Below, in pieces: positions 11,667 to 21,760 of a DNA stretch of 64,000 nt (the stretch's first letter is position 1; each line of letters opens with the position of its first letter). Origin of the DNA: Myotis daubentonii (lineage: Eukaryota > Chordata > Mammalia > Chiroptera > Vespertilionidae); contig NC_081849.1 of NCBI RefSeq assembly GCF_963259705.1, forward strand, positions 59,740,093 through 59,804,092, given 5' to 3'. The notes under the pieces are model-generated. The model was not told the DNA's origin. It did no database searches and was given only the letters and a program-made list of their open reading frames with translations. A program made the position numbers and the translations under genes.

Positions 11667-11982
11667 CTAGAGGTCCGGTGCATGAATTTGGGGCTGTCTC
11701 GCACAGTCCTGATCGGGGCTGATTGGGAGAGGGACCACGGGAGGTTGGCTGTGGAGTGCACTGACCACACAGCTGGCTTGGGGAGGAACTGTGGGAGGTT
11801 GGCCAGCGGCAGGGGAGGGACTATAGGAGGTTGGCCGGCGGTGGGAGGTTGGCTGTGGGAGCGCACTGACCACCAGGGAGCAGCTTCTGCGTTGAGCGTC
11901 TGCCCACTGGTGGTCAGTGCACATCATAGCTACTGGCCAGTCATCCAGTCATAATGGTTGCTTAGGCTTTTATATATATAGA
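11667..11982 (-). mobile_element. Helitron (HeliBat type)
   Basis: Starts CTAGAGGTCCGGTGCATGAA and ends 'ggcttttatatatatagA' before T11983; A11666 precedes, so the A/T target fits. It has internal near-repeats of 'gtgggaggttggc' and an inverted pair of CTCF-like words, CTGACCACCAGGGAGCAG (11866-11883) and its near-complement at 11900-11917. Frames of up to 104 codons on both strands here are products of its GC-rich content. Confidence 0.92.
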
Positions 11983-12284
11983 TGTCAGGCAGCTGTAAGA
12001 GTAACTGAACAAGAGGAACTTACGATCTTACAAATCCATTGTCAAACAAGGAAGTCACTTGAAGTTGGAGTTAGATTTATGATGGTAGATTTATGCTTCC
12101 CTCAAATTTCAAGATTTCCTTCAAGTAGTTCTTTTGATCCAGGATACACATCTTGGAAACAAAGGCTGGTGTTTTGCCTTAAAACTGAGCAGCAGTGCCT
12201 GGCTTAACTGCCTTCCCCTCATGATTACCAAGTTTTACCCAGCAGAGCTCACCAAGCTTAGTGGAGAATCAAGAGCATACTTTT

Positions 12285-12540
12285 TTGTTGTTGTTGTTAA
12301 TCCTCATAGGAGGATTTTTTCCATTGATGTTTTTAGAGAGAGTGGAAAGGAGGGGGAGAAACAGAAAGAGAGAACATCGATGTGAGAGAGACGCGTAGAT
12401 TGGTTACCTCCCACACGCACCCCAACCAGGGCTGGAGCCGGAAACCGAGGCACATGCCCCTGACTGGAATCGAACTCTGGACACTTCAGTCTGCAGGCTG
12501 ATGCTGTATCCACTGAGCTAAACCGGCTAGGGCTTTCTGG
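12285..12540 (-). mobile_element. Older bat tRNA-derived SINE
   Basis: Reverse orientation, head '..aaaccggctagggc' at right, but with the extra 'ccaaccagggctggagccgg' middle found in older chiropteran SINEs. The word ATACTTTT (12277-12284, 12541-12548) is a probable duplication. Confidence 0.8.
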
Positions 12541-12842
12541 ATACTTTTAAAGCTGGTCCCATTCTATTTAAATGAAGTAGAACTTTACTCACCAGTTTTT
12601 ATATAAACATGGCTTTGCCCTAACAAGTCCCGTCTCCTCAATTCCCCACAAACTATTTTGTTGTCCCTTCCATGATCTTACACATGGTGATAGCAATCTT
12701 AGTGCATCTTATCTCCTCTGCCCACTGGAAACCTTCCCTATCTCCAATGCCTGGAAAAAGTTCTCCCTGCATGAGGGAGTCATCTTTGACCGCCACTGAT
12801 AACCTCTCATTTTGAATGAACTATGTTTAAATATGTTGTTTT

Positions 12843-13044
12843 GGCCCTGACCGGTTTGGCTAAGTGGATAGAGCGTCGCCGTGTGGGCTGAAGGGTCACG
12901 GGTTCGATTCCGGCCAAGGGCATGTACCTTAGTTGCGGGCACATCCCCAGTCAGTGGTATGCAAGAGGCAGCTGATCGATATTTCTAACTCTCTATCCCC
13001 TTCCCTTCCTCTCTGTGAAAAATCAATAAAACATATTTTTTAAA
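12843..13044 (+). mobile_element. Ves SINE
   Basis: Forward Ves copy with 'ccctgaccggtttggctaag' head and 'aatcaataaaacatatt' tail. Perfect 14-bp duplication AAATATGTTGTTTT (12829-12842, 13045-13058). Confidence 0.95.
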
Positions 13045-13058
13045 AAATATGTTGTTTT

Positions 13059-13889
13059 GTGTCTTCCTGACTTGCCCTCATAATATTTAACAATTAGTTG
13101 AGATGTATACGTTAGTCTTATTTTTAAAGCTAAAGCTTAAGCTTCAAAGGTAGGAACAACTTAGTTGAATATCTCACTCTTTTCTAAGAACAGGGGTTTG
13201 AGTTTGTTGGTCAGTTGACTATGCCATTCTCTTCTGGAAAATGGATACAAACACTGATCAAGACCTGGCCTTTATGCCATCCTGCCTGACTCAGATACTC
13301 AGGAGTGGGAGGAAATAATGAGAATAATAGCTACATTTTCCAGGCCTCAGCGAATGACTTTTCCTTAAAAATTTCCACACAATGCCACAGAAAAAGTACA
13401 TATTTTGAAATAAGACTGCCAGGCTTTAAATACTAATTTAGCTGATTAAATAACAGTGGGCACTAGATAATTTCTTTTTTCTACCCAAACTTCATAAAAA
13501 CTAGCTTCTTCACAAAGTGGGTAAGATTAGAAATAATAATGTATATGAAAGCATCTGAATCATAGTTAACTACTAATAAATACTGCCTGCTATTATTTCT
13601 ACAGGATAAATAGCTCAAGCCACCCTGTTTCCCAAGGTGATCTACTTAATCACTAATATTTTCTTTTAGCTTTGACCACATAATTTTGTCCAATATTTAA
13701 TGGACAAATGGAACTTAAAATTGCTTCTCAGGAGTCTAATACCAGAGCTAAAGATCATGGACACTAATTAACATTATAAGAATCATTATTGAAATGTAGA
13801 TACTTCATTGATATACCAGTTAATAATACAACCTATAGTAGACAATGCTTCAAAAGCTACATGGGTAGTTTAAGCAAAACTATACAAGC
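13059..13889. other. Intronic sequence, no feature seen
   Basis: AT-rich, no repeat or exon recognised. Confidence 0.5.
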
Positions 13890-13897
13890 CTCTAAGA

Positions 13898-14108
13898 CAA
13901 GGGTCCTCAAACTATGGCCCGTGGGCCACATGCAAATACAAATATTGTATTTGTTCCCGCTTTGTTTTTTTACTTCAAAATAAGATATGTGCAGTATGCA
14001 TAGGAATTTGCTCATAGTTTTTTTTTTTTTTTTAAATTATAGTCCGGCCCTCCAACGGTCTGAGGGACAGTGAACTGGCCCCCTGTTTAAAAAGTTTGAG
14101 GACCCCTG
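13898..14108. mobile_element. Non-autonomous hAT element, 'CAGGGGTCCTCAAAC' family
   Basis: Ends CAAGGGTCCTCAAACTATGG and GTTTGAGGACCCCTG form terminal inverted repeats. The 8-bp duplication CTCTAAGA is perfect (13890-13897, 14109-14116). A relative lies at 48103-48294. No transposase is present. Confidence 0.94.
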
Positions 14109-14579
14109 CTCTAAGATATTAGGTATAGTTATTATAAGTATTAATTTGTACATTTATTTTAACATTATGACAAGATGTACACAGTGTTATATGTTTTTTG
14201 AGGACTTTGTTTTATGAAATAAATAGTAGTTATGATATCCCCAAGTTGGAGTTGCCTAACTTAGATAATTGGCTCATTTATCCAATTACTGAATGTTTTT
14301 ATGATAGAGTTTCTATCACCCTCTCCACTTCCAAAAGAAAGCAGCTATTTGTCCTTTCAGTTTTATCTGATGTAGATATTTTGGTACATTTTTGAAGTTG
14401 CTAATGTATTTACCTGAATTAAATCAAAAGCTAACTAGACAAATACTATACATGAAAAAAAAGGATGAGTCAAACGAGAGTTGATTCAGAGGCTTGGAGA
14501 AATGTTGAGAAGCAGTGCCCCACTTGTGTGCTGTGGGTTCCAGACACTCATGGATCACATGAGGACAGGAGACAAAAAG

Positions 14580-14760
14580 AGCAGCTAATGCTCCCTTGCT
14601 CTGTGCCAGCGTGGTCCTGCCAGCTTTGTAAGCATTGCCTCAGCTTCACTGCAACTTCACAGCAGCCCATGAAATCATGCTGGTATTGCTCTCCTTGACT
14701 TAGTGAAGACACAGAAATTACCCAGTGCCACAGTGACACTGAGAGAGATGCATGAATCCA
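14580..14760 (+). mobile_element. MIR SINE fragment
   Basis: Resembles the MIR middle: 'ctctgtgccagcgtggtcc', 'gcctcagcttcactgcaac', 'ctggtattgctctccttgac', 'agaaattacccagtgcc'. Confidence 0.5.
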
Positions 14761-15037
14761 AACTATCATTCAATTTGAATAAAGTGTTTGTACATTAGAT
14801 CTGTATGCATGAGGACTGTGTGGTTTCGAACATCACAGATTGAAGTAGTCACATAGTTTCTTCTCCCTGTCTGTCTCTCTCTTTCTCCCAGAAAGATGAT
14901 CAATCAGAGATTTTATATACTATCATCTAATTATTCTGGCATTGTATATTTGGTGTGTTGAAATACAGATCTATCTGCAGAGTGACCATCTGGCAATTTG
15001 ACTAAATTACTAAGAAAATGAAGTATTTTGAACAATT

Positions 15038-15042
<5 letters not shown>

Positions 15043-15081
<39 letters not shown>

Positions 15082-15099
15082 TTATATATATATATATAT
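15043..15099. repeat. (AT)n microsatellite
   Basis: Near-perfect AT repeat with one short 'gtattt' interruption, abutting the start of a Helitron. Frames of alternating Ile/Tyr here are artefacts. Confidence 0.95.
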
Positions 15100-15480
15100 T
15101 CATAAAAGAGAAACATGCAAGTTGGTGTCACTCTGCTACACCCACCAGCCAATCAGAGTGACTATGCAAATAAACCCAATGAAGATGGCAGTTAATTTGC
15201 ATATGCAGGCGCAGAGTGAAGACTGAAGGCTCCAGCCAGAATGAAGACTGAAGACTGAAGACTGAAGACTGAAGACTGAAGAGGCTTGGCTTCTCCACTG
15301 CAGCTGCAGCGGAGAAGCCAAGCCTCACTGTGGCTGGAGGGGAAAAGCCTAACCTCAAGGCTTGGCTTCTATGCTGCGGCCGGACCAAAGGCCTGGGTCC
15401 CAGGTGCCGGAGGAAAACTGGTGCCAGCAGCTAGGGGAAGGAAGGCCTATTGCGTGAATCTCCATGCAACGGGCTTCTAG
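15100..15480 (+). mobile_element. Helitron with internal heptamer repeat and strong hairpin
   Basis: Begins near TCATAAAAGAGAAACATGC and ends 'acgggcttCTAG' before T15481. Inside: six copies of GAAGACT (15242-15283), then perfect 16-bp inverted arms GAGGCTTGGCTTCTCC (15281-15296) and its complement (15311-15326) around a 14-nt loop. The 3' end carries the usual 'catgcaacgggcttctag'. Exact start is blurred by the AT repeat. Confidence 0.85.
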
Positions 15481-15690
15481 TATATATATAAAAGCCTAAG
15501 AGACCATTACGACCTAACTACCAGAACAACCAGATGACCAGCCGGTAGCTATGATGTGCACTGACCCAGGCCTTGCTGCCGGGGCCCTGACAGTCCCGAA
15601 TCTGGTTCACCTGTACCCAGGACCCAGACGGGAGGGAGGAGGGAGCCTCATTCCTCATGGAATCAGCCATTGGTTAGCTTGCTGCAGTAG
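15481..15690 (+). mobile_element. Second Helitron, 5' part only
   Basis: Directly behind the CTAG of the first: 'tatatataaaagcctaagag' and 'agctatgatgtgcactgac' match the 5' part of HeliBat elements, but no CTAG terminus follows. The right limit is a guess; the last part ('ctgtacccaggacccagacggg..') may be passenger sequence. Confidence 0.55.
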
Positions 15691-18104
15691 TAAAATAAAA
15701 GTTTGCTCACCTCAGAACTGAATGATCCAACATTATTTGAACATAACCTAGATTTTTTTTTTCTCCTTTGGTGGGTGTATTCTAGTTTTTACTGAATTTT
15801 CAAAACAAGCACTTGAGCTGGGATGTCTGGTCCACTCCCTGTCACCTTTCTTGATTGGTCTTACCTACCAATCAAATTAAGTATTATCTCAGGGCAAAGT
15901 AAATGTACAAAAAGTGAAATTGCTTGGCCATATTCAAAGCACATAATGGATAATCTGACTAATAATTAAGTCAATGCAGAGAGCCAGTTGAACATTTTAC
16001 GCAAAACCATCCACATGAAAGACTGGCTTTATTTAGATTGTTTGTATTAAACACATTGTCAACAAGTAGAGGACTGAAGGTGACTGAGGTTCCTTGAATA
16101 ATAACCACACTTCCTAGTAGTTTGGCTTGGCTAACTTATTTAATTGCCTATTATCTAATTTCCCTAACCTAACCCCAGTAGATAACAAGTAGTACTTGAG
16201 AAGAAGAGTGTATAACAGATGAGAAAGATTCTTTACCTTAGCTCTACAGTTTATAAATAGGCTTTATTATATCCAGAAAATTGAGCAAATTGGTCCATAT
16301 GTTCAAACAATATTATTTATGCATAGAGAAATATCTATGAGATTATACATTAAATTTACAAGTGTGGCTAGTTTATATAATATGATAGGAGAAAGAACTT
16401 CAGTTTTAATTCTTTATAATCCTTTGAAATGAGAATTTATTACTTGCATAGTTAAAATTAATTTAAAACAAAGTATAAATATACAATTGTAACTTTTTCT
16501 TAGGATGGGATAGTGCTTTTATATATATTTTGACTCTGGCAAATGATGATATATTATCTGGTCAGAGACACACTAGCTTCAAATTTTGTACATTTGAAGT
16601 AACTGAGGGATTTCTTTCACTTGATTGTCATTTTTTCCCCCCTTAAATGAATTGGGAAGATTTAAATATTAAAAATAAGACTTTGAAGCATCTATAATTC
16701 ATATATGGCACATCATCTGTATTGCTATGGTATGGATCAGAATGTATAGTAGATAAATTTTATCACAATCTTAAAATTGGTTGAGTTGTTGCCATGGTGA
16801 ATCGGGAATCTACACAACAGGTATGTGCCTTGGTTATGTTATATATTTCACTCACCTAAATTATCAGATTTATTAAGCAGATAAAGTTATGATACACAAA
16901 GCAAGTACGCTCCAGAAAAATAAGCAATAAAAAGTACTCAAACTTTATATGACGTAGATAAAAAATTTTGGATGTTATAAAAGACTATGTTTATATGTGG
17001 GGTGAACAGGGTTTAGAAAGTTCTTTTAATAGACTTAGTTTCTAGAATGATCATCAAATATACACAATGGAATTTACCAGGGGATGTATCAACTACAACT
17101 CAGAATCTTGACAGGTTGTTCTGGGCACGGCCCTCTGAATCTCTAGATTTCCAACTGTCAACCTAGAGCAACAAAATAAAATTCTCTCGGACCCATGAAT
17201 CTGTGTCCTAGTAAATACAGTCCACTCCCATCATAGATAATGCCCTGGAGACTGAGAAAAGTATCTATCACACAACAGTGTGGACACATAGCCTTATCTA
17301 TTCAATGCCCCACTAATATATCTTACACATCAATTCTATTTCACATGACAACGTCTTTTCCAAAGCAGTTTACTCAATGGTTCATTGTTATCTGACAGTT
17401 ATGTCTTCTTTTATGCTTTTAATGAGGTGACTGTATATCAGCTATAAAAAAAGAATCAAGAAGAAGCAACATACTACAAAGGCATTTCTTTCTCTAAGTC
17501 TAAATGATTTTTTTCCCTTCCAAATGCCCACATCTTTTAAACTGATCACAGATGCACCCTTTGCCTGATTATAAAATAGTGACTGAAAATAGTCTGTATA
17601 AATATCAGTTTCATTGATTTTACTAGTAAGTCCTTTATCTTGGTACTACTTTATTTTTAAGCCATATTTTTTTTATTTATTTAACATTTTAGGGGCATAT
17701 AATCAAAATAGGTATCCGGATTCTTAGTGCATTTGACCTAGACAAAAAGCTTATGATGTTGGGTTCTCTATATAAGAAGCAATCTTTTCATAGTACAGTT
17801 TTTATTTTCATTGACTTCCAAAACTTAAGTCAGAAGTCTTGTAATAATGATATGAATGTGTGAAAAAACTTCATGGCACCAATCAAAACACACTCTGATT
17901 ATAGACTATGGTTATCCTGACAGGTTATTATAAAATATCATCCTGTGCTCATAAATAATACAGCCTTTTAATTCATAAAAACCAGAGAGATTCATAAGTT
18001 TGTCTAGTTTTCCTTTGCATCTCCCTGGAGTCTTTTTAGAAAGTAAGAATTGCTATTATTATTATTATTATTATTTTTAAAATATTAAGAAATAAATTCA
18101 TTGC
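15691..18104. other. Intronic sequence, no feature seen
   Basis: AT-rich DNA without recognisable recent repeats; short (ATT)n at 18056-18075. Confidence 0.5.
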
Positions 18105-18300
18105 CGTGAACTGGCGAACAACCTCCCATGATCTGGCCCCAACCACTCTTCCCAATCCTATCTCTCCCTCACAAACCTACGACCCAGAAAAATAGCAGAG
18201 CCTGTTCTTCCTGGGACATAACCCACCCCGTCCCAGGGTTTTGCCTTCAGTCATGCTGCCTGAAAGGTTCTCCTTCCTCATGCTCTTCTCTGCCAGTCTG
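18105..18300 (+). mobile_element. L2 LINE fragment
   Basis: 'gatctggccccaaccactcttcccaatc', 'ctctccctcacaaacctac' and 'tcagtcatgctgcctg' follow the L2 3' region. Probably continues after the MIR at 18560-18790, where an L2-like tail 'tgtaaatgttggttatatg' appears. The frame 18128-18412 spans both and is not a gene. Confidence 0.5.
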
Positions 18301-18309
18301 TGCACCCGG

Positions 18310-18510
18310 TATTAGCTGCTCACATCTATTCAGTGCTTACTACATGCTGTGCTTTTTACTAAGAGCCTTATTTCATTTGTGCCTCCTCACAACACGATTT
18401 TACAATGTCTGAGGAAGCTTTGGCTAGTCAACCAGATAGTAAATGGCAGATCTGGGATCTGTACCCAGGTAGACGCCAGCTTTCACACTGTGCTACATTA
18501 CTCAACACTG
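18310..18510 (+). mobile_element. MIR SINE
   Basis: 'attcagtgcttactacatgctgtgc', 'gcctcctcacaacacgattttac', 'accagatagtaaatggcagatctggg' and 'tacccaggtagacgccag' are in MIR order. Confidence 0.8.
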
Positions 18511-20390
18511 TGATACATAATTCCCAGTAAAGTTGTAAGATCAAGAGAAAAATAATCATTCTCCTATGGATGTTTCATTGGCCGTCCCCACCTCTCTTCC
18601 CTTTACGTGCTCCTGCATCTCTCTGAGGCCAAACTCTAATGTGTTACTGATAAAGTTAGTGATGTATCTGTCCATCATGTTTCCTTTACTAGGCATTCTG
18701 ATTCATCTCAATAGTCTTTGTGTTATATAGTAAAATGCCTTGCACATGGCAATCCCTCTGTAAATGTTGGTTATATGAATTCATCATTGGCAGAATGAAG
18801 AGATAATTCAGGCTGTATCAGAAATGACCTCTGAAAAATAATTTAGAAAATCAATTTAGCAAGTCTATAATTTGATAAACAACGATGACAACTTGCTATT
18901 GATTCCTTCACAAATTTGCTTTTTTAACTTGAGTTCATAAAAGTGACCAACTGGGCATTCTAGTTTCAAATCCATTCATTCAATCACATGTAGTTTTTAA
19001 ATGTTTTTACTGAATCAGAGAATAGAATTCAAAACTATTGTTCTAGGATCATAGGTGAATTTTGGCTACTCTAAAGAACCAGTTAACATGGAAATAATTT
19101 TTATGATAATGACTATATATATAACTGTTTTATTTGCTTTTCACTAATCTGATTCAAATTTTCATTTTCTGTATATACACATATATCAACTCATCTAGGT
19201 AACAGGAAATAGTTTGGGAAGAGGGATATAAATCATTTAATTATTTTTCTTACATGATGTCAAGTAAATCTAACTATTTTTTAATTCTTAAATACAAACA
19301 GGATACTTCAATACTATTTAGAGACAACTTAAGTTTGTTCACTCAATCTCTTACATGTCAAAGGGGAAGTGATTTGAAAAGTAGTTGAGGCTTCTCCCTC
19401 TTAAGCCATCAAAAGATCACATTTTCTTCCTCTTGCTTTAAATATTGACATTGCATTTCATTTTGACAATTGTCTGATAGAAGTTTTAGAGTATGACTAT
19501 TTCTGTTAATTATAATAACTGCAACTCTCAAAATAATCACTACTACATATAAGACATAATGTCAGATTTAAGATTTGCCTTTAGACTTTCATACTTAAAC
19601 TTAAAATATGCATTGATAAACTTGTATCATAAAGAAAAAGGTAATTATTCAGAGGTTGGTAGTAAGTTATTATTGAATTTAGACCAAGGATTCTTGGAAG
19701 AATTCACCGTTAGATTGAACACCATTCTTCTTTTAACTCCTGCAATTTAAAAACATTCACTTCACTTTGAAAAATTACAATATTAAAACAAAGTTTCTAA
19801 ATCAGAATGCTTCAAGAATGCTAGAATTTTAAGAATGCTAGCATTTCCCTCAAAAAAATGAATTACTTTGGAAAAACTTATTTGAACTCATAAATGATCA
19901 GTAACTTAAAGCACAAGTAACTAAGCCATGATTGTTAATTATGCCCATGGATTATCAGGGGTAGAATCACATCCCATAAATTATCTAAAGTAAGATGGAG
20001 CTAGAGACCCCAAAGAATAGAGCAGCTTTATACATTAAAGGAGAAGAAAAGTTGGTTTTCAAAATTAGGCCCATACTAGGAATAGTGCTAAGTTGCTTTA
20101 TTGATTCTTGGTGGAGGGGTGGGTCTCCAAGGCTCTCCTGGAGACTCACCCAAAGTAAACAAACAACAAGCAGCCTGTGGGCCAGCCATCTGACCTAGAG
20201 AAGACGATGACATTTTCTCTGAGCCTTAGGCACTCTCTGAGCTAAGTTATTCTCCAATTAGAATGCTGTTAAATGCACACCATTTGTTGTTCAACTTATT
20301 GCCTAGAACTTGCGAGAGAGTTGTTAGAGATGAAGTACAGAAAGCTAGCATGGGGAAATTCAGAGCCGTGTTTTGTGTTTTGTTTTCTTT
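18511..20390. other. TMEM196 intron 1, 5' part
   Basis: Mostly unique AT-rich sequence. No splice-flanked TMEM196-like frame seen on the minus strand. Confidence 0.5.
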
Positions 20391-20393
20391 TTT

Positions 20394-20422
20394 GGGGGTG
20401 GGGGTGGGGGTGGGGGTGGGGG
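20394..20422 (+). repeat. Five G5 runs, likely G-quadruplex
   Basis: Five runs of five guanines separated by single T, at 20394-20398, 20400-20404, 20406-20410, 20412-20416 and 20418-20422. Single-base loops favour a very stable quadruplex. It lies about 480 bp inside intron 1 of TMEM196, with the G-rich strand as template strand for that gene. Confidence 0.9.
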
Positions 20423-20898
20423 TAAAGTGCTCCTTTTACTCACACCACATTTCTCTTTTTGTCAGACTGGCGTTGCCTTTAGCGTACTCAGACATAAATG
20501 CACAAAGTCTACCCTTGCTTGTTCCTGGCACACCACAATGATGTAACACCTTCATTTTGATTTCCCTTGTCCACGAAACAATCTGCCCTGACAGGTGCGA
20601 CCCCGAATCAGCACTACTGGGCAGTCTTCTGCAGACTCAGCTGGTGACAAGGCCTCCCTCCCCAACTTTAAACAAAGGCATTTAATTTGGTCTTGAGCCC
20701 AAGGTAAGGAAGAAAAAAAAAAAGGAAAAAGAAAACAATTGCTGGGCTAAATAAAAAGACAGCGTAAAGAGGCATAGCCCGCCAACATGAACCTACATGC
20801 AAGCCCGGGAGCTTTAGGATTCCCTTCCCCGGGGAGGAGGCGACTAACGCACGCACACGACCATCACCTTACGGAGGTAAAGAGAGTGAAATGGCTCA

Positions 20899-20904
20899 AC
20901 GTAC
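20899..20904 (-). other. TMEM196: Splice donor of TMEM196 exon 1
   Basis: On the minus strand the Cys-55 codon TGT is followed by GTACGT. Reading through gives an early stop after two more codons (..Val-Arg-stop), and similarity to TMEM196 ends exactly here, which supports splicing at this GT. Confidence 0.8.
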
Positions 20905-21069
20905 ACACACCCCGCTCCATACCGGGGACGAGTCTCCGAGCTGCGGCTTGTGCTGTCGGAGGGCCAGGCTGAAGCTGACCGCCCCCACGGCCACGCTGGA
21001 CACCCCCAGCCCTATCTCCAGCACGGAGAGCACCAAGAGGCTCCCAATAATCTGGCCGCTGGTGCACAT
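20905..21069 (-). CDS. TMEM196: TMEM196, first coding exon
   Basis: Minus-strand ATG at 21069-21067 opens 55 codons beginning [20 protein letters not shown] and ending with the motif [10 protein letters not shown] recognise this as the N-terminus of TMEM196, a conserved four-pass membrane protein of about 170-180 residues. It closely follows the human sequence as I remember it, with Gln instead of Glu in the LR(Q/E)HKPQLGD motif. Residues about 7-28 form the first membrane segment, then a short polar loop. The ATG has A at -3, and the exon ends in phase 0 at a GT donor. The exon read through to the next stop is only 57 codons. The remaining exons must lie beyond the left edge or were not recognised. 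The CpG island context fits a first exon. In human the gene lies on chromosome 7p near MACC1, consistent with the long gene-poor upstream stretch here. Confidence 0.93.
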
Positions 21070-21760
21070 CCTTCCTCGGTCATCATTCCTTCCAGCTCAG
21101 CGTGGGAAACCGACCATCCGCCTTCTTTCTTCCACTACTCCCTCCCCCTTCCTCCCCCTACCAGACCCCAAAACTTTTCCTTCTTCACCGGCGGAGCACT
21201 ATCCACAAGGACTGGATGTCCAGGACCGGAGACCCGCTTCCTTGACCGGGCCAGAGGCAAGACCGCCGCTCCACTCCCGGGCCGTTCGGACAGGGATCGC
21301 AGAAGGAAGGATCCGTGGTTGGAGTCCAGGAGGGGAGAGGAAACAGGTCGCAGGGTTTCCAAAAAGGAGCAGCCGGAAGCTCCCAGTGCCGCTGGCGAGG
21401 CGCTGTCCAGAGTTCTGCCGCGTCCTGGTCTCCGCAGGGAAGCCGGCTCCCTCCTTCGCCTCCAGACGGCCCGGCTCCCCTTCCCTTCCTTGCCAAGGAG
21501 ATGAGCCTTGCTTCCCGGAGATGCAGAGCCAAACTGCTCGGAGCCTCTCTCTCTCCCTTGCCCGCCCGCCCCTCTGCTCGCCTTTGTTTTCGCGGTAACA
21601 CCAAGTGCTCCTGCCAGCCCCGGGTTCCCCAGGCTGAGCGGGCGGAGGGGATTCAGCACCACGTGCCTCGCAGTGGCTGTGCGGCCAGAAAAGGCGACCT
21701 TGTCTGATGGCCTTTCCCAGTCTGGGCTGCTTCTCCCTCCTCCTCGTCCTCTCCTTCCCC

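Larger units (their letters stand above)
20790..21760. promoter_or_regulatory. CpG island, probable TMEM196 promoter and 5' region
   Basis: GC content and CpG density rise sharply against the AT-rich, CpG-poor flanks (many 'ccg', 'gcg' and 'cgc' words between 20800 and 21650). The island covers TMEM196 exon 1 and its upstream side on the minus strand, as expected for a CpG promoter. No TATA box is obvious, and the transcription start cannot be placed. Several long overlapping frames on both strands (for example 20891-21598 and 21135-21662) exist only because stop codons are rare in such base composition. A divergent transcript is possible but not shown. Confidence 0.75.

Noticed and set aside
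1..20900. Further TMEM196 exons on the minus strand
   Set aside because: I looked for codons of the expected following residues (FLLCGICGIL-like) with an AG acceptor and saw none; the intron probably continues past the left edge.
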